A stretch of DNA of 64,000 nt, from NCBI RefSeq assembly GCF_020991375.1, contig NZ_JAJLQZ010000013.1, positions 97,969-161,968 of the forward strand. Reading direction: 5' to 3'. This document shows positions 31,551 through 40,520 of the stretch, in pieces. The DNA comes from Glycomyces amatae. GTDB taxonomy: Bacteria > Actinomycetota > Actinomycetes > Mycobacteriales > Micromonosporaceae. Position 1 is the stretch's first letter. Each line of letters begins with the position of its first letter. The notes beneath the pieces were generated by a model. The model saw nothing but the letters and a program-made list of their open reading frames with translations. It searched no databases and was not told where the DNA came from. Both the position numbers and the translations under genes were made by a program.

Positions 31551-32279
31551 TCAGCCGACGCCGGGGGCCGACCTCGGCAGGCGCTCGATCGGGGTGGTGG
31601 CCGGCAGGAGCCGGACGCCCTCCGGGTCGGCGGCCGCGGCCAGGAGCGCCTTGCCCGCGGCGTCCTCGGGGAGGCCGCCCTCGGTGAGGCGGAAGTAGCC
31701 CTCCAGGAACCCCCGGATCGGTTCGGCGGCCGCGCGGTCGGGCCCGGCCGTGAGCTGCGGGTCGAGGTGGAGACTGATGAGGAGCATCCCCCAGACGCGC
31801 TCGGCGCCGTCGCGGAGCGCGGGCTGGAAGTACGGGAGGTCGAGCACCCGGGCGCCGCGGCGCCCGTAGAAGTCGAAGCGCCGCTTCGGATCGCCCCACT
31901 CGGGGTTCGCGGCGGCTTCCGCGGGGTGCTCGATCTCGGCCACGATCGCGCAGGGCCGGTACTGCTCGGCCCACCGCTCGACCACCGCCGCCAGGAGCCT
32001 CCCGCCGACGCCGCCCGACCGGTGCGCCGGGTCCACCGCCAGGTACGACAGCAGCTGCACCCGCACGTCCTCGTCCCAGTCGCCGACCGCCGCGCCGAGG
32101 CGCCGGCCCCGCTCGTCCTCGGCCACCAGGACCTCCGTCGTGCCCGCGGTGACGCCCGCGGCGATGTCCTCGCGGGAGTCGAGCTCGTGCGGCGGGAAGA
32201 ACGGTGCCAGGAGGTCCCGGTACACCTCGTCGAGTCCGGCCCCCGGCGACTCGATCCGGACGATGCGCAGTTCGTTCAC
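31551..32279 (-). CDS. GNAT-family N-acetyltransferase
   Basis: A 242-aa protein with a GNAT domain in residues about 1-150: EVLVAEDERGRRLGAAVGDW, then the acetyl-CoA loop YLAVDPAHRSGGVGGRLL and FYGRRGARVLDLPYFQP. A C-terminal helical extension of about 70 residues is unusual but seen in some actinobacterial members. It begins 4 bp after the stop of the 769-aa protein gene, so the two are one operon. The acetyl acceptor is unknown. Confidence 0.83.
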   Translation of the reverse strand: MNELRIVRIESPGAGLDEVYRDLLAPFFPPHELDSREDIAAGVTAGTTEVLVAEDERGRRLGAAVGDWDEDVRVQLLSYLAVDPAHRSGGVGGRLLAAVVERWAEQYRPCAIVAEIEHPAEAAANPEWGDPKRRFDFYGRRGARVLDLPYFQPALRDGAERVWGMLLISLHLDPQLTAGPDRAAAEPIRGFLEGYFRLTEGGLPEDAAGKALLAAAADPEGVRLLPATTPIERLPRSAPGVG

Positions 32280-32283
32280 CGCG

Positions 32284-34593
32284 TCATTCTCGCACCGGCG
32301 CCTCGGTCGGGGCCCGCGGCGCGGGCACCGCGGGGCGCCGTTCGCCCTTCGGCCGCTTCGGGCGGTCGCTCCAGTGCAGGACGACGGCGAACACCACCAC
32401 CGCCAGCACCGCGATGCCGATCACGGCGATCAATGAGGACGGTTCGAAGCCCACTCTGTCCCCTTGGAGGATCTGGACGCCGCCCGCGATGCCGAAGACC
32501 GCGACCGCCCCGAGGATCGCCTGCACCCGCGCCTGGTGCTTCCGGTCCTGCTCGTCCCGCGCGGTCTCGAGGCTCGTCTCGATGTCCGCGGCGAGGTCCT
32601 TGATGTGGACTTCGAGGCGGTCGCCGAGCAGTTCCTGGAGCTTGCCGGCGAAGTCGAGCTCCTGCCGGTCGACCTCGGCGGACCGCAGGAGCTTCAGCAG
32701 GATCTCGATGTCCTTCGGGGAGGTCATCAGGTTGGGGGAGTGGATGAGCGAGAGGACCGATCTCGCCTCGGCGGCGAAGTTGTGGAGTTCGAGCTGCTCC
32801 TCGCGCAGCAGCTTCACGTTGGCGGCCAGGTCCGCGGCGTCGCCGTCGCCGCTGTGCGAGGCGATGAGTTCCTTGACCGTCTTGTGGTGGTCGGCCAGGC
32901 GGTCGTGCCAGGCGCTGAACAGGCCGTCGAGGGACCCGACGAACTCGCTGACGGTCTCGAACATGCCGATGATGAAGCTCGGGCTGTCGAGGAACGCGGT
33001 CACCGTGGAGTTGACCGTCGACGCGACGAGGTCGCCCTCGCCGCCCACGTCCGCGAGCAGGGACGTCTTGTCGACCGTCGCGCCCGCCCAGTCGCATATC
33101 GAGCTGATCCCGTTGGGCACCGCGGGCAGCACGGCCTGGGATCCGAACAGGTCGAGCAGCTCCATGCCGGACTCGACGGGGCGGCGGGCCCCCTCGGGCG
33201 CCCCGGGGCCGCGTCCGGCGCTGGCGTCGAAGATCGACAGGAGGACCCGGTACCGGCCCGAGAGCGCCTTGACGGGCTTCCCCGTCTTCCTGGACAGCCA
33301 GTCCGCCATGCCCTGCTGAACGTCGCGGGCGAAGTCCGAGAGCCGGTCCCACTGCGCCCCCTCGTCGCAGGCGACGGTGATGACCGCGTGCTCGGCGGCG
33401 GCGCGGAACATCGTGAAATGCAGCTCGTGCGGGCCGCAGCCGTCCAGATCGGTCTCCAGCCGGAGGTAGTGGTTGCCCAGTTCGGAGAGGCGCACTTCGG
33501 CGTCGAGCTCTGCGATCACTCCGCCGTCCTCATGCCGCAGCACGACGGGGGGCAGCTCGATCGCGGTGCCGCCGAAGCGCCGGTTGAGGTAGTCGGAGCC
33601 CGCCCACACGTCGTCGAGCTCGAACGACCGGCGGACGGCCGCGGCCTCGATGCCGGCGATGACGGGGCCGGGGTCGCCGCGTACGGCGCCGACCGCGTCG
33701 GCGGCCTCGATGCCGTTGAGGCCGAACGGGTACAGGTACACGACCCTGGCGTCGTCGACCGTGAGCCACTCCCGGTCCGCCGCCGTGGCGATCCGCTCGA
33801 GGTTGCGGCGGTGGGCGCGGATCTCGCTCCGGTAGATCCGGTCGTCCGCGAAGTGCTCCTCGGCCTCCCGCAGCGACTCGAGGGCGCCGTCGGGCGCCGG
33901 CCGTCCCTCGAGCAGCGCGGTGGCCGTGGCGACCGCGGTCGCGACGGCGCGGTAGTAGTCGACGAGGGATTCGGCCAGTTCCCCGAGCGCCGCCGGGACG
34001 GGTTCGAACACGCCTTCGAGGTGCTCGCCGAGGCGGCCGAGCCGCTCGCCGCAGGCGATCGCCCGCCGGATCTCGACGGCCTGCCGGTCCAGTTCGCCCC
34101 GGCACAGCGCGGATTCGACCTCGGTCTCGATGATCAGCGACCCGGCCAGTACCGACACGGCGTCGCCGACGGCCCTGGACGGCTCGTCCGCGTGGCGCCG
34201 GTGCCTGATCCACTGCTCCCTGAAGGCCCTGAGCGGGCTGGTCAGCCGGTGGAACTGGTAGGTGTGCTCCCAGGCGTCGCTGCACAGCATCCACAGGTAC
34301 AGGCCCAGCAGCGCCGCGCCCGCGGGGTGGCCGGCCGCCGTGGCGATCGCGGCGCCCACCGCGTCCGCGGCCGCTCGGTCGACTTCGGCCGGAGAGGGCC
34401 TGTCCGCCGGATCGGGTTCGGTCTCGGCGTTCCACCGCGGCAGGCTCCAAAGGGCTTGCACGTCGATCTCGAGATCGGTGAGGACTTTCTCGAGGCCTCG
34501 GATGCTCTCATCGCGGAATTCGTCGATCGCATTGCGGACCGGGGGTTCGAGCACCGGTCCGGAAGGGGCGTCGGCGAGAGGGGGGTTCGCCAT
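32284..34593 (-). CDS. 769-aa protein with C-terminal membrane hairpin, unknown function
   Basis: A large, mainly helical, acidic protein. Residues about 1-260 are alpha-helical; about 270-480 include mixed strands (DDARVVYLYPFGLNG, LSELGNHYLRLETDLDG). About 560-690 look like coiled coil (LAANVKLLREEQLELHNF; ADIETSLETARDEQDRKHQA). Two membrane helices follow (about 693-710 and 722-742) and a basic Pro-rich tail. The plan of a long cytoplasmic helical body ending in a membrane hairpin recalls CorA-like or conflict-system effectors, but no motif supports either. ATG 34593. It is operonic with the GNAT gene. Confidence 0.68.
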   Translation of the reverse strand: MANPPLADAPSGPVLEPPVRNAIDEFRDESIRGLEKVLTDLEIDVQALWSLPRWNAETEPDPADRPSPAEVDRAAADAVGAAIATAAGHPAGAALLGLYLWMLCSDAWEHTYQFHRLTSPLRAFREQWIRHRRHADEPSRAVGDAVSVLAGSLIIETEVESALCRGELDRQAVEIRRAIACGERLGRLGEHLEGVFEPVPAALGELAESLVDYYRAVATAVATATALLEGRPAPDGALESLREAEEHFADDRIYRSEIRAHRRNLERIATAADREWLTVDDARVVYLYPFGLNGIEAADAVGAVRGDPGPVIAGIEAAAVRRSFELDDVWAGSDYLNRRFGGTAIELPPVVLRHEDGGVIAELDAEVRLSELGNHYLRLETDLDGCGPHELHFTMFRAAAEHAVITVACDEGAQWDRLSDFARDVQQGMADWLSRKTGKPVKALSGRYRVLLSIFDASAGRGPGAPEGARRPVESGMELLDLFGSQAVLPAVPNGISSICDWAGATVDKTSLLADVGGEGDLVASTVNSTVTAFLDSPSFIIGMFETVSEFVGSLDGLFSAWHDRLADHHKTVKELIASHSGDGDAADLAANVKLLREEQLELHNFAAEARSVLSLIHSPNLMTSPKDIEILLKLLRSAEVDRQELDFAGKLQELLGDRLEVHIKDLAADIETSLETARDEQDRKHQARVQAILGAVAVFGIAGGVQILQGDRVGFEPSSLIAVIGIAVLAVVVFAVVLHWSDRPKRPKGERRPAVPAPRAPTEAPVRE

Positions 34594-34873
34594 TTTCTGA
34601 AGCTAGCACGTATTTCGAGTGTTCAGGGGGCGGAGAAATAACGGTCGACGGTCCTGAGTGGCGCTGGTATGCGGCAGTTGGCGGTCATTTGTCGCGCCGG
34701 TCGCGCGACGGATCCGAACGGTTGATCCTGGTATGTCGAGGCCGCAGGGTGCGTCCGCGTGTTTTCCGGTGCCGCCATTCGAGGGAACGCATGCGCGCCG
34801 GGCGATTGCGACAGCGACGCGTCATGGGGCCGGCCCCGGCGTCCGCCTCCCACCGGGGCCGCCGCGCGCGGGC

Positions 34874-35293
34874 CTAGCGGGAGGTCATGCGGCGTCGGAT
34901 TCGCGCCGAGGCTCCCCATGGGTTGTCGATCGCGTAGCGCCAGCGGCCGTCGGCTCCCCGCCTGGCGACGTCCGTCGCGGTGCCGCGGACGTCGACGTCC
35001 CGCCCCTGCGCGTTGCGGCCGGTGATCGCCCAGTCCACGATGAGCAGCGCGAGGTCCCCGTTCACCGACACCGAGCGCGGCTCGACCCGGATGGGCACCC
35101 CGAGCGCCATCAGGCCGGCGTTGGCCTCCCGGCGCGCCGCCCCCGAGAGCGCCTGCCCCGCTTCGGTCATGAGGACGCCGTCCGGCTCGTAGACGTGCTC
35201 GACCCGGTCGGGGTCGCCGGAGTTGAACGCCGCGGCGAAGACGTGCGGGTGTTGCCACGGGTCATCGGTGAGTGCCACTGTTGTCGAGTCCAT
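34874..35293 (-). CDS. NTF2-like (SnoaL/YybH-type) protein
   Basis: A 139-aa protein with the cone-shaped NTF2 fold: FAAAFNSGDPDRVEHVYEPD, GVLMTEAGQALSGAARREAN, LALLIVDWAITGRNAQGRDV. This matches the ketosteroid-isomerase-like/YybH group. The start ATG 35293 overlaps the CCATGG that also carries an upstream ATG of the divergent regulator gene; a downstream GTG is possible. Often such proteins act on or bind small molecules. Control by the divergent HxlR regulator is likely. Confidence 0.8.
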   Translation of the reverse strand: MDSTTVALTDDPWQHPHVFAAAFNSGDPDRVEHVYEPDGVLMTEAGQALSGAARREANAGLMALGVPIRVEPRSVSVNGDLALLIVDWAITGRNAQGRDVDVRGTATDVARRGADGRWRYAIDNPWGASARIRRRMTSR

Positions 35294-35318
35294 GGCAGCG
35301 AGTGAATCAGGGGGACGC

Positions 35319-35702
35319 GTGACTCACCAAACGGTGCGTGACTGGGACCGCGCGCTGGTGCCGACCGGCGCCGGGCGCACGGCCGCGCCGGACCCGGCGT
35401 GCCCGGTGGAGGCGGCCCTCGAAGCGGTCCGGGGCCGCTGGACCACCCTGGTCATCCGCGAGCTCCTGCACGGTCCCCGCGGCTACCGGGAGTTCCGCCG
35501 CACCCTGCCCGCCTTGAGCGACAAGGTGCTGACCGAGCGGCTGGCGCAGCTGACGGCCCTGGGCCTGGCCGAGCGCGTCGAGACGAGCGGCTTCCCGACC
35601 CGGGTCGTCTACCGGCTGACCGCCCGCGGCGAGGCGCTCCGCCCGCTGATGACCGAGCTGTACCGCACCGGCACCGAACTCCTGACCACCCCGGCGCGGT
35701 GA
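35319..35702 (+). CDS. HxlR-family transcriptional regulator
   Basis: A 127-aa winged-helix protein: CPVEAALEAVRGRWTTLVIR, LLHGPRGYREFRRTLPALSD, KVLTERLAQLTALGLAERVE. All are HxlR marks, including the N-terminal Cys used in redox or aldehyde sensing in some members. GTG 35319 has GGGGGA upstream and leaves room for a promoter; ATG 35292 is in frame but overlaps the divergent gene start. It probably controls the divergent NTF2-like gene. Confidence 0.85.
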   Translation: MTHQTVRDWDRALVPTGAGRTAAPDPACPVEAALEAVRGRWTTLVIRELLHGPRGYREFRRTLPALSDKVLTERLAQLTALGLAERVETSGFPTRVVYRLTARGEALRPLMTELYRTGTELLTTPAR

Positions 35703-35714
35703 ACCGGATCGCCG

Positions 35715-36347
35715 CTACGCGGGCCGGTACGCCCGCAGGAACGCGCGCACGCCCGCCACGATGAGCGGTCGGACGCGGGAGTCCTTGGCGGCGTTGGCGG
35801 AACCGAGCCTGCTGAGCGTGACCCCGAAGGTCAGGGCGATGAAGTGGTCGGCCGCGAGCCGCGCGTCCGGGACGTCGAGCAGCCCGGCCTCGGCGAACGC
35901 GGCGAACCGCTCGCCCATGGCCTCCTCGGGCGCGTTGGTCAGGGCGCGGTCGTCCGGCTCGGGCAGGTGGCCGGAGGCGGTCCGCACGAACCGCTGGAGC
36001 GTCGTGTACTCCGCGGAGTCGAGCATGTCGGTCGCGATCCGCATGGAGAACGCGACCAGGGCCGGCTCCAGCTCGGCGGCGTCGCTGAGGCCCTCGAGCA
36101 TGTCGTCGATGGTGCGCCGGACCGTGGCCAGCAGTGACTGGCCCACGGCGTCGAAGACCGCGTGCAGCAGGGTCTGCTTGTCCCCGAAGTAGTCGTAGAC
36201 CGTCCGCTTGGACACCCCGGCGCGGGCGGCCACCGCATCGACGCTCGACCGGTCGAAGCCTTCGGTGAGGAACAACTCACGAGCTGCCGCGAGGATGGCG
36301 GCCCTCTTCTGTGCGGACCCCGCACGCAGCGTCTTCTCCGTCGGCAT
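35715..36347 (-). CDS. TetR-family transcriptional regulator
   Basis: A 210-aa regulator with an N-terminal TetR HTH: AAILAAARELFLTEGFDRSS, VDAVAARAGVSKRTVYDYFG, DKQTLLHAVF. The helical C-terminal domain has an AefR-like layout (SAEYTTLQRFVRTASGHLPE). It is divergent from an MFS exporter/FAD-monooxygenase operon. The perfect palindrome at 36414-36430 between them is the expected operator. It likely derepresses the operon on binding the drug or metabolite handled by it. Confidence 0.9.
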   Translation of the reverse strand: MPTEKTLRAGSAQKRAAILAAARELFLTEGFDRSSVDAVAARAGVSKRTVYDYFGDKQTLLHAVFDAVGQSLLATVRRTIDDMLEGLSDAAELEPALVAFSMRIATDMLDSAEYTTLQRFVRTASGHLPEPDDRALTNAPEEAMGERFAAFAEAGLLDVPDARLAADHFIALTFGVTLSRLGSANAAKDSRVRPLIVAGVRAFLRAYRPA

Positions 36348-36413
36348 AGGCAGATCCTAACGGACCTCGCGCGGCCTCCCTCCGGTCGCCGTGAGCGGCG
36401 GACCCAGAAAATG

Positions 36414-36430
36414 CACTACACCGTGTAGTG
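36414..36430. promoter_or_regulatory. TetR-type operator
   Basis: CACTACACCGTGTAGTG is a perfect 8-1-8 palindrome in the TetR/MFS divergent region, in an AT-richer pocket where promoter elements are expected. Confidence 0.75.
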
Positions 36431-36523
36431 TGAAATCTGGGCGGACGCGGGCCCTCCGGTGCCACGCAGGCGCGGCCGCATCGGACGGCGCCCGCGCTCG
36501 CGACCGACGACGAAAGGACGTCC

Positions 36524-37918
36524 ATGACCATGACTCTGGACCCTCCGGTCCGCATCGGGAAACCGGCGATCGGTGCCCTCGGCACCCTCGCCCTCGCCCT
36601 CGGCACGCTCCAGGCGGTGGTGGAGCCCTCGCTCCCGCTGCTGCAGCACGACCTCGGGATCGGCCCCGCCGAAGGCTCGCTGATCTTCATCACGCTGCTC
36701 ATCACCGGCGCGGTCGTCGCGCCCATCGCCGGCAAGCTCGGCGACCGCTACGGCGGCAAGCGGGTCCTCTTGGGGCTCATGGCCCTGGTCTCGGCCGGCG
36801 GCCTGCTCTCCAGCCTGGCGCCGAACCTCCCGGTGCTGCTGCTCGGCCAGGTGCTCCAGGGCGCGATGGTCGGCGCGATGCCCCTCTCGTTCATCCTGGT
36901 GCGCAAGCACCTCCCGCCGGGCCGGACGCAGGTGGCCGTCGGGCTCGTCAGCGGCCTGTTCACGGGCGGCAGCCTGGTCGGCATGCTGACGGCCGGACCG
37001 ATCGCGGAAGGGCTGTCCCGGCACTGGATGTTCGCCGTGCCCACCATCGCGATCATCGCCGCGACCCTGACCCTGGCCCGGTTGATGCCGGACGACCCGC
37101 CGTCCGCATCGGACGCCAGGATCGACTGGCCCGGCGTCGTGCTCTTGAGCTGCACACTGGTCGCGCTCGTGCTCGGGTTCACGGCGGTGGCCGGCGGCGG
37201 CCTGCCGCCGCTCGCGGTCGGCGCCGTCGCCATCGGCGTCGCCGCCCTCGCCACCGCATGGGTCGCCGTCGAACGCCGGGCGCCCTCGCCCATGGTCGAC
37301 CTGCGCATGCTGGCCGCGCCGGCCATGTGGAGCGCGTGCGCGGCCACCCTGTTCATGAGCCTCGGCTTCGGGATGGCGGTCTACCTCGTCCCGCAGCTGC
37401 TCTCGGCCTCGGGCGAAGGGTACGGGTTCGGGGCCGACCCGACCGACATCGGACTGTTCCTGGTGCCTGCCACCGTCGCCGGGGTGGTGGCCGGGACGGT
37501 CGCCGGGATCGCGACGCGGCGCTTCGGCCCGCGCGCCGTGATCACCGCGGGCGCCCTCGCCACGGCGGCCGCCCTGATCGCCCTGGCGTCGCTGCACGAC
37601 GCGACCTGGCACCTGATCGTCGCGCGGGCGCTGACCGGGTTCGCCGTCAGCCTCAGCGCCACGGCGCTGCTCGCCGCCACCGCCACCGCCGTCGCCGCCG
37701 AGGACACCGGCATCGCCACCAGCCTGCTCGTCGTGACCCGCGTGGTCGGCGTCGCCCTGGGGGCGCAGATCGCCGGCGCGATCCTCACCGCCGGGACCGA
37801 CCCGGTCTCGGACCTGCCGACCGAATCGGCCTTCACCACCGGTTTCGCCACCGCCGGCGTCATCGCCGCGCTCTCACTGCTCGTCGTCCGCGCCATGAAG
37901 AAGGGAACCCAGGCATGA
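36524..37918 (+). CDS. MFS transporter, DHA2-like multidrug exporter
   Basis: A 464-aa protein with about 14 membrane segments. Motif A is present as GKLGDRYGGKRVLLGLMALV, and TVAGVVAGTVAGIATRRFGP marks the second half. The length and segment number fit the proton-driven DHA2 drug exporters. ATG 36524 has AAAGGA 5 nt upstream. The stop overlaps the start of a FAD monooxygenase gene (ATGA), so exporter and enzyme are made together, under the divergent TetR regulator. Confidence 0.88.
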   Translation: MTMTLDPPVRIGKPAIGALGTLALALGTLQAVVEPSLPLLQHDLGIGPAEGSLIFITLLITGAVVAPIAGKLGDRYGGKRVLLGLMALVSAGGLLSSLAPNLPVLLLGQVLQGAMVGAMPLSFILVRKHLPPGRTQVAVGLVSGLFTGGSLVGMLTAGPIAEGLSRHWMFAVPTIAIIAATLTLARLMPDDPPSASDARIDWPGVVLLSCTLVALVLGFTAVAGGGLPPLAVGAVAIGVAALATAWVAVERRAPSPMVDLRMLAAPAMWSACAATLFMSLGFGMAVYLVPQLLSASGEGYGFGADPTDIGLFLVPATVAGVVAGTVAGIATRRFGPRAVITAGALATAAALIALASLHDATWHLIVARALTGFAVSLSATALLAATATAVAAEDTGIATSLLVVTRVVGVALGAQIAGAILTAGTDPVSDLPTESAFTTGFATAGVIAALSLLVVRAMKKGTQA

Positions 37919-39111
37919 CCTCCACCCACAGCACTCCGAGGCGCACGGTCCTGATCTCCGGGGCCAGCATCGCCGGACCCGCGCTGGCGTACTGGCTGCA
38001 CCGGTACGGATTCGCGGTCACCGTCGTGGAGAAGGCGAGCGCGCCGCGCGGCGGCGGCTACCCGATCGACGTGCGCGGCACCGCGATAGAGGTGGTCCGG
38101 CGGATGGGGGTGCTGCCGCGGCTGCGAGAGGCCCGCATCGAGTCGCAGCGGGTCACCTTCCTCGGCCCCGACGGCGGCGAAGTGGCCACGGTCGCGCCGC
38201 ACGACCTCGCCGGGAGCGTCGAGGGACGCGACCTCGAAGTCGCCCGCGGCGACCTGACGGCGATCCTCTACGCGGCGGTCGCGGACGACGTGGAGTTCCT
38301 CTTCGACGACTCCATCGACACCCTCGACCAGTCCGGAGGCGGCGTCGACGTCGCCTTCCGCGGCGGCGGACGGCGCACCTTCGACCTGGTGGTCGGCGCC
38401 GACGGCATGCACTCGCGCACCCGCAGGCTCCTGCTCGGCCCCGAAGGGCCGTTCCAGCGCTACCTCGGCTACTGCTTCGCCGTGTTCACCATGCCCAACG
38501 CCTTCGGACTCTCCCGCGAGCTCATGATGTGGAACGCGCCCGGCAGGGCCGCGGCGCTCTACGCCACCGGCGAGGACGACGCGACGCTGCACGCCTTCCT
38601 GAACTTCCACCTGCCGGAGCCGCCGGAGGCCTTCCGCGACCCCGAGACCCAGGTGAAACTGGTCGCCGAGGCCTTCGCCGACGCCGGATGGGAGGTCCCC
38701 GGGATCATCGACGCCATGCGCGGGGCGGACGACCTGTTCTGCGACACGGTCGGCCAGATCCGCCTGCCCGCCTGGTCGGGCGGCCGGGTCGCGCTCGTCG
38801 GGGACGCCGCGTACGCGCCGTCGTTCCTGACCGGGCAGGGCACCAGCCTCGCGCTGGTGGGCGCCTACATGCTCGCCCGCGCCCTGGCCGCGGACCCGGA
38901 CCACGCCGCGGCCTTCGCCGCCTACGAGTCCGGTACCCGGGCGTTCGCCACCGCCAACCAGGCGCTGGTCGACCACGGCACGGCCGGGCTCTTCCCGACC
39001 ACCGCGCAGGCCCTGGAGCAGCGCAACGCCAGGCTCCGCGACCTCGTCGCCATGCCCGCCCCGGCGGAGCGGGCGGCGTACTCGGCCCTGGCGCTGCCGG
39101 AGCCGTGGTGA
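37915..39111 (+). CDS. FAD-dependent monooxygenase (TetX/PHBH-like)
   Basis: A 398-aa flavoprotein. The FAD-binding start is VLISGASIAGPALAYWLHRY, followed by a Glu at the end of strand 2 (VVEKAS). The DG motif is LVVGADGMHSRTRRL and the second FAD motif is RVALVGDAAYAPSFLTGQGT. This is the group A hydroxylase plan shared with TetX and rifampicin monooxygenases. Joint transcription with an exporter and TetR control suggest modification of a toxic aromatic compound or antibiotic, or tailoring of a product. The substrate is unknown. Confidence 0.87.
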   Translation: MTSTHSTPRRTVLISGASIAGPALAYWLHRYGFAVTVVEKASAPRGGGYPIDVRGTAIEVVRRMGVLPRLREARIESQRVTFLGPDGGEVATVAPHDLAGSVEGRDLEVARGDLTAILYAAVADDVEFLFDDSIDTLDQSGGGVDVAFRGGGRRTFDLVVGADGMHSRTRRLLLGPEGPFQRYLGYCFAVFTMPNAFGLSRELMMWNAPGRAAALYATGEDDATLHAFLNFHLPEPPEAFRDPETQVKLVAEAFADAGWEVPGIIDAMRGADDLFCDTVGQIRLPAWSGGRVALVGDAAYAPSFLTGQGTSLALVGAYMLARALAADPDHAAAFAAYESGTRAFATANQALVDHGTAGLFPTTAQALEQRNARLRDLVAMPAPAERAAYSALALPEPW

Positions 39112-39127
39112 CGGCGTCCCCGCCGCC

Positions 39128-39370
39128 TCACAGCGGCCGCGGCGGGTTCGGCTCGCCGGGTATCGGCCGTGTCGGGTCGGGCTCCCCGGGCTCGGGGTAC
39201 GGGCGCATCGGATCGGGCCGGTTCGGCTCCGGGATCGGCTGCACCGGGTCGGGCTCGTTCGGCGGCGGGACCGGCTGCGCCGGATCGGGCGTGCCCGGCT
39301 CCCCCGGGAAGGGCCCGCCCGGCACGGGCTCGTCCTGCTCGCCGCCGTGATTCGTGTGTCGATCAGACAT
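39128..39370 (-). CDS. Proline-rich repeat protein
   Basis: An 80-aa hydrophilic protein. After MSDRHTNHGGEQDEPVPG it consists of repeated units of the type PDPxxPxPEPxxP (examples NEPDPVQPIPEPNRPDPMRP). No signal peptide or membrane segment. ATG 39370 has GAGGGAG 5 nt upstream, which supports it as a real gene. It is probably extended and polyproline II-like. Function unknown. Confidence 0.6.
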   Translation of the reverse strand: MSDRHTNHGGEQDEPVPGGPFPGEPGTPDPAQPVPPPNEPDPVQPIPEPNRPDPMRPYPEPGEPDPTRPIPGEPNPPRPL

Positions 39371-39606
39371 GTCGCTCCCTCTGCTAGGGCCGAGGGGTAC
39401 CCGGCCTGCGGTCGCCCATGCCGTCGCCCCGCCGGCCCCCGTCCAGCTCCTCCGCCCACGCCTGCCGCGCGCCCGCCTCAGCCGCTTCGGAATCCCCATC
39501 GGCACCGGAATACCCCGCCCGCCGACGGGCGACACCGGAAGCGGTGGCACGGCGCGAGGCGGACCCGCGGCGAAGGCCCTCCCGGAGAGGGCCCTCGCCG
39601 CGGAGC

Positions 39607-40164
39607 TCAGCGCTCGTAGATCGGTTGGCCCATCCACCAGTTGCCGGGGTCCTGGGGGTCGGTGCTCGACCAGTATTCGACCACCGCGTTGACGAACTCC
39701 TCGGCGGTGAGGCGGTCGTCGCGGTCGAGGTAGGCGAAGGCCTTGTCGATGTCGTCCTGGCCCAGGCCGGGGGAGTGCGAGCGCTGGAACGCGGCGAACT
39801 CCTCGACGCTCACCTCGCCGTCGCCGTCGATGTCGGCGATCGAGAGGTAGGTCCGCCCGAGCGCGCCCAGGGTGGCCTCGGCGGCGGCGGGGTCGGTGGC
39901 GAGGCTCCGGGTGGAGGCGACGAACGACGCCTTGTCGATGTCCTCGCGGCCCTCCGGGAGGTGCGGGCGGTGCAGGTCGTTCCAGATGAACACGAAGGCG
40001 GCGACGGCCCGGGCCTCCTCGGGGGAGCCGTCCGCGTGCCCCAGTCCCGCGGCGGCGCGCTTGCCCATCATGGCGTGGTCGTCCTCGTTGAGCCGGCCGC
40101 TGCCGTCGGCGTCCAGGTGGTCGAATCCGTGCTCGATCTTCGCGGTCAGGATGTCATCGGTCAT
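39607..40164 (-). CDS. EF-hand calcium-binding protein
   Basis: A 185-aa acidic cytoplasmic protein of the calerythrin-like class. Canonical loops are DADGSGRLNEDD (residues about 18-29) and DIDGDGEVSVEE (about 115-126); a third loop, DRDDRLTAEE, is shortened. A conserved C-terminal stretch reads VVEYWSSTDPQDPGNWWMGQ. ATG 40164 has GGAGG 9 nt upstream. It probably buffers or senses Ca2+. A broken copy of the same gene lies at about 50.7 kb with the same upstream region. Confidence 0.88.
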   Translation of the reverse strand: MTDDILTAKIEHGFDHLDADGSGRLNEDDHAMMGKRAAAGLGHADGSPEEARAVAAFVFIWNDLHRPHLPEGREDIDKASFVASTRSLATDPAAAEATLGALGRTYLSIADIDGDGEVSVEEFAAFQRSHSPGLGQDDIDKAFAYLDRDDRLTAEEFVNAVVEYWSSTDPQDPGNWWMGQPIYER

Positions 40165-40520
40165 GCGAGCGCCTCCACTGGTGTCGGTGCCTGCCTTCGA
40201 GACGATCTGAATTCGCATAACAGACAAAACTGTCAAACCATGCTTTCGTATGAGCCGAGCTCGAATGCGTCCGCCGGACGAGTCCGCTCCCCGGACGGCG
40301 GTCCCGCGCGACCGCCTGACGGCCGCCGCCCGCGTCCGTCCGGGGAGCGCTCGCCGCGAGCCTCGTCGACGTGGATCGGTACGGGCGGAGTACGGGTTCT
40401 CGTGTCAGATCCGCTCGACCGGTCGGACCTAGTCTCAACGGGCGGGTCGGCTTCTCGGCGACCAGAAGGAGCCGGCAGCGGACCGAACCGCACGAGCCAT
40501 ACCCCCCGAAGGAGACTCAC
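40165..40520. promoter_or_regulatory. Divergent spacer with promoter-like AT-rich block and inverted repeat
   Basis: 356 bp between the EF-hand gene (minus) and NlpC/P60 gene (plus). The part 40190-40262 is AT-richer and is conserved at 50853-50920 upstream of the decayed EF-hand copy, so it is probably the EF-hand promoter. CGCTCCCCGGACGG (40285-40298) and its complement (40336-40349) form a 14-bp inverted repeat, perhaps a structured leader of the NlpC/P60 mRNA. I see no convincing known riboswitch. Confidence 0.5.

Noticed and set aside
40260..40520. c-di-AMP (ydaO-type) riboswitch before the NlpC/P60 gene
   Set aside because: Such riboswitches do precede wall hydrolase genes in actinobacteria, but I could not match the conserved core here; only a 14-bp inverted repeat is clear.
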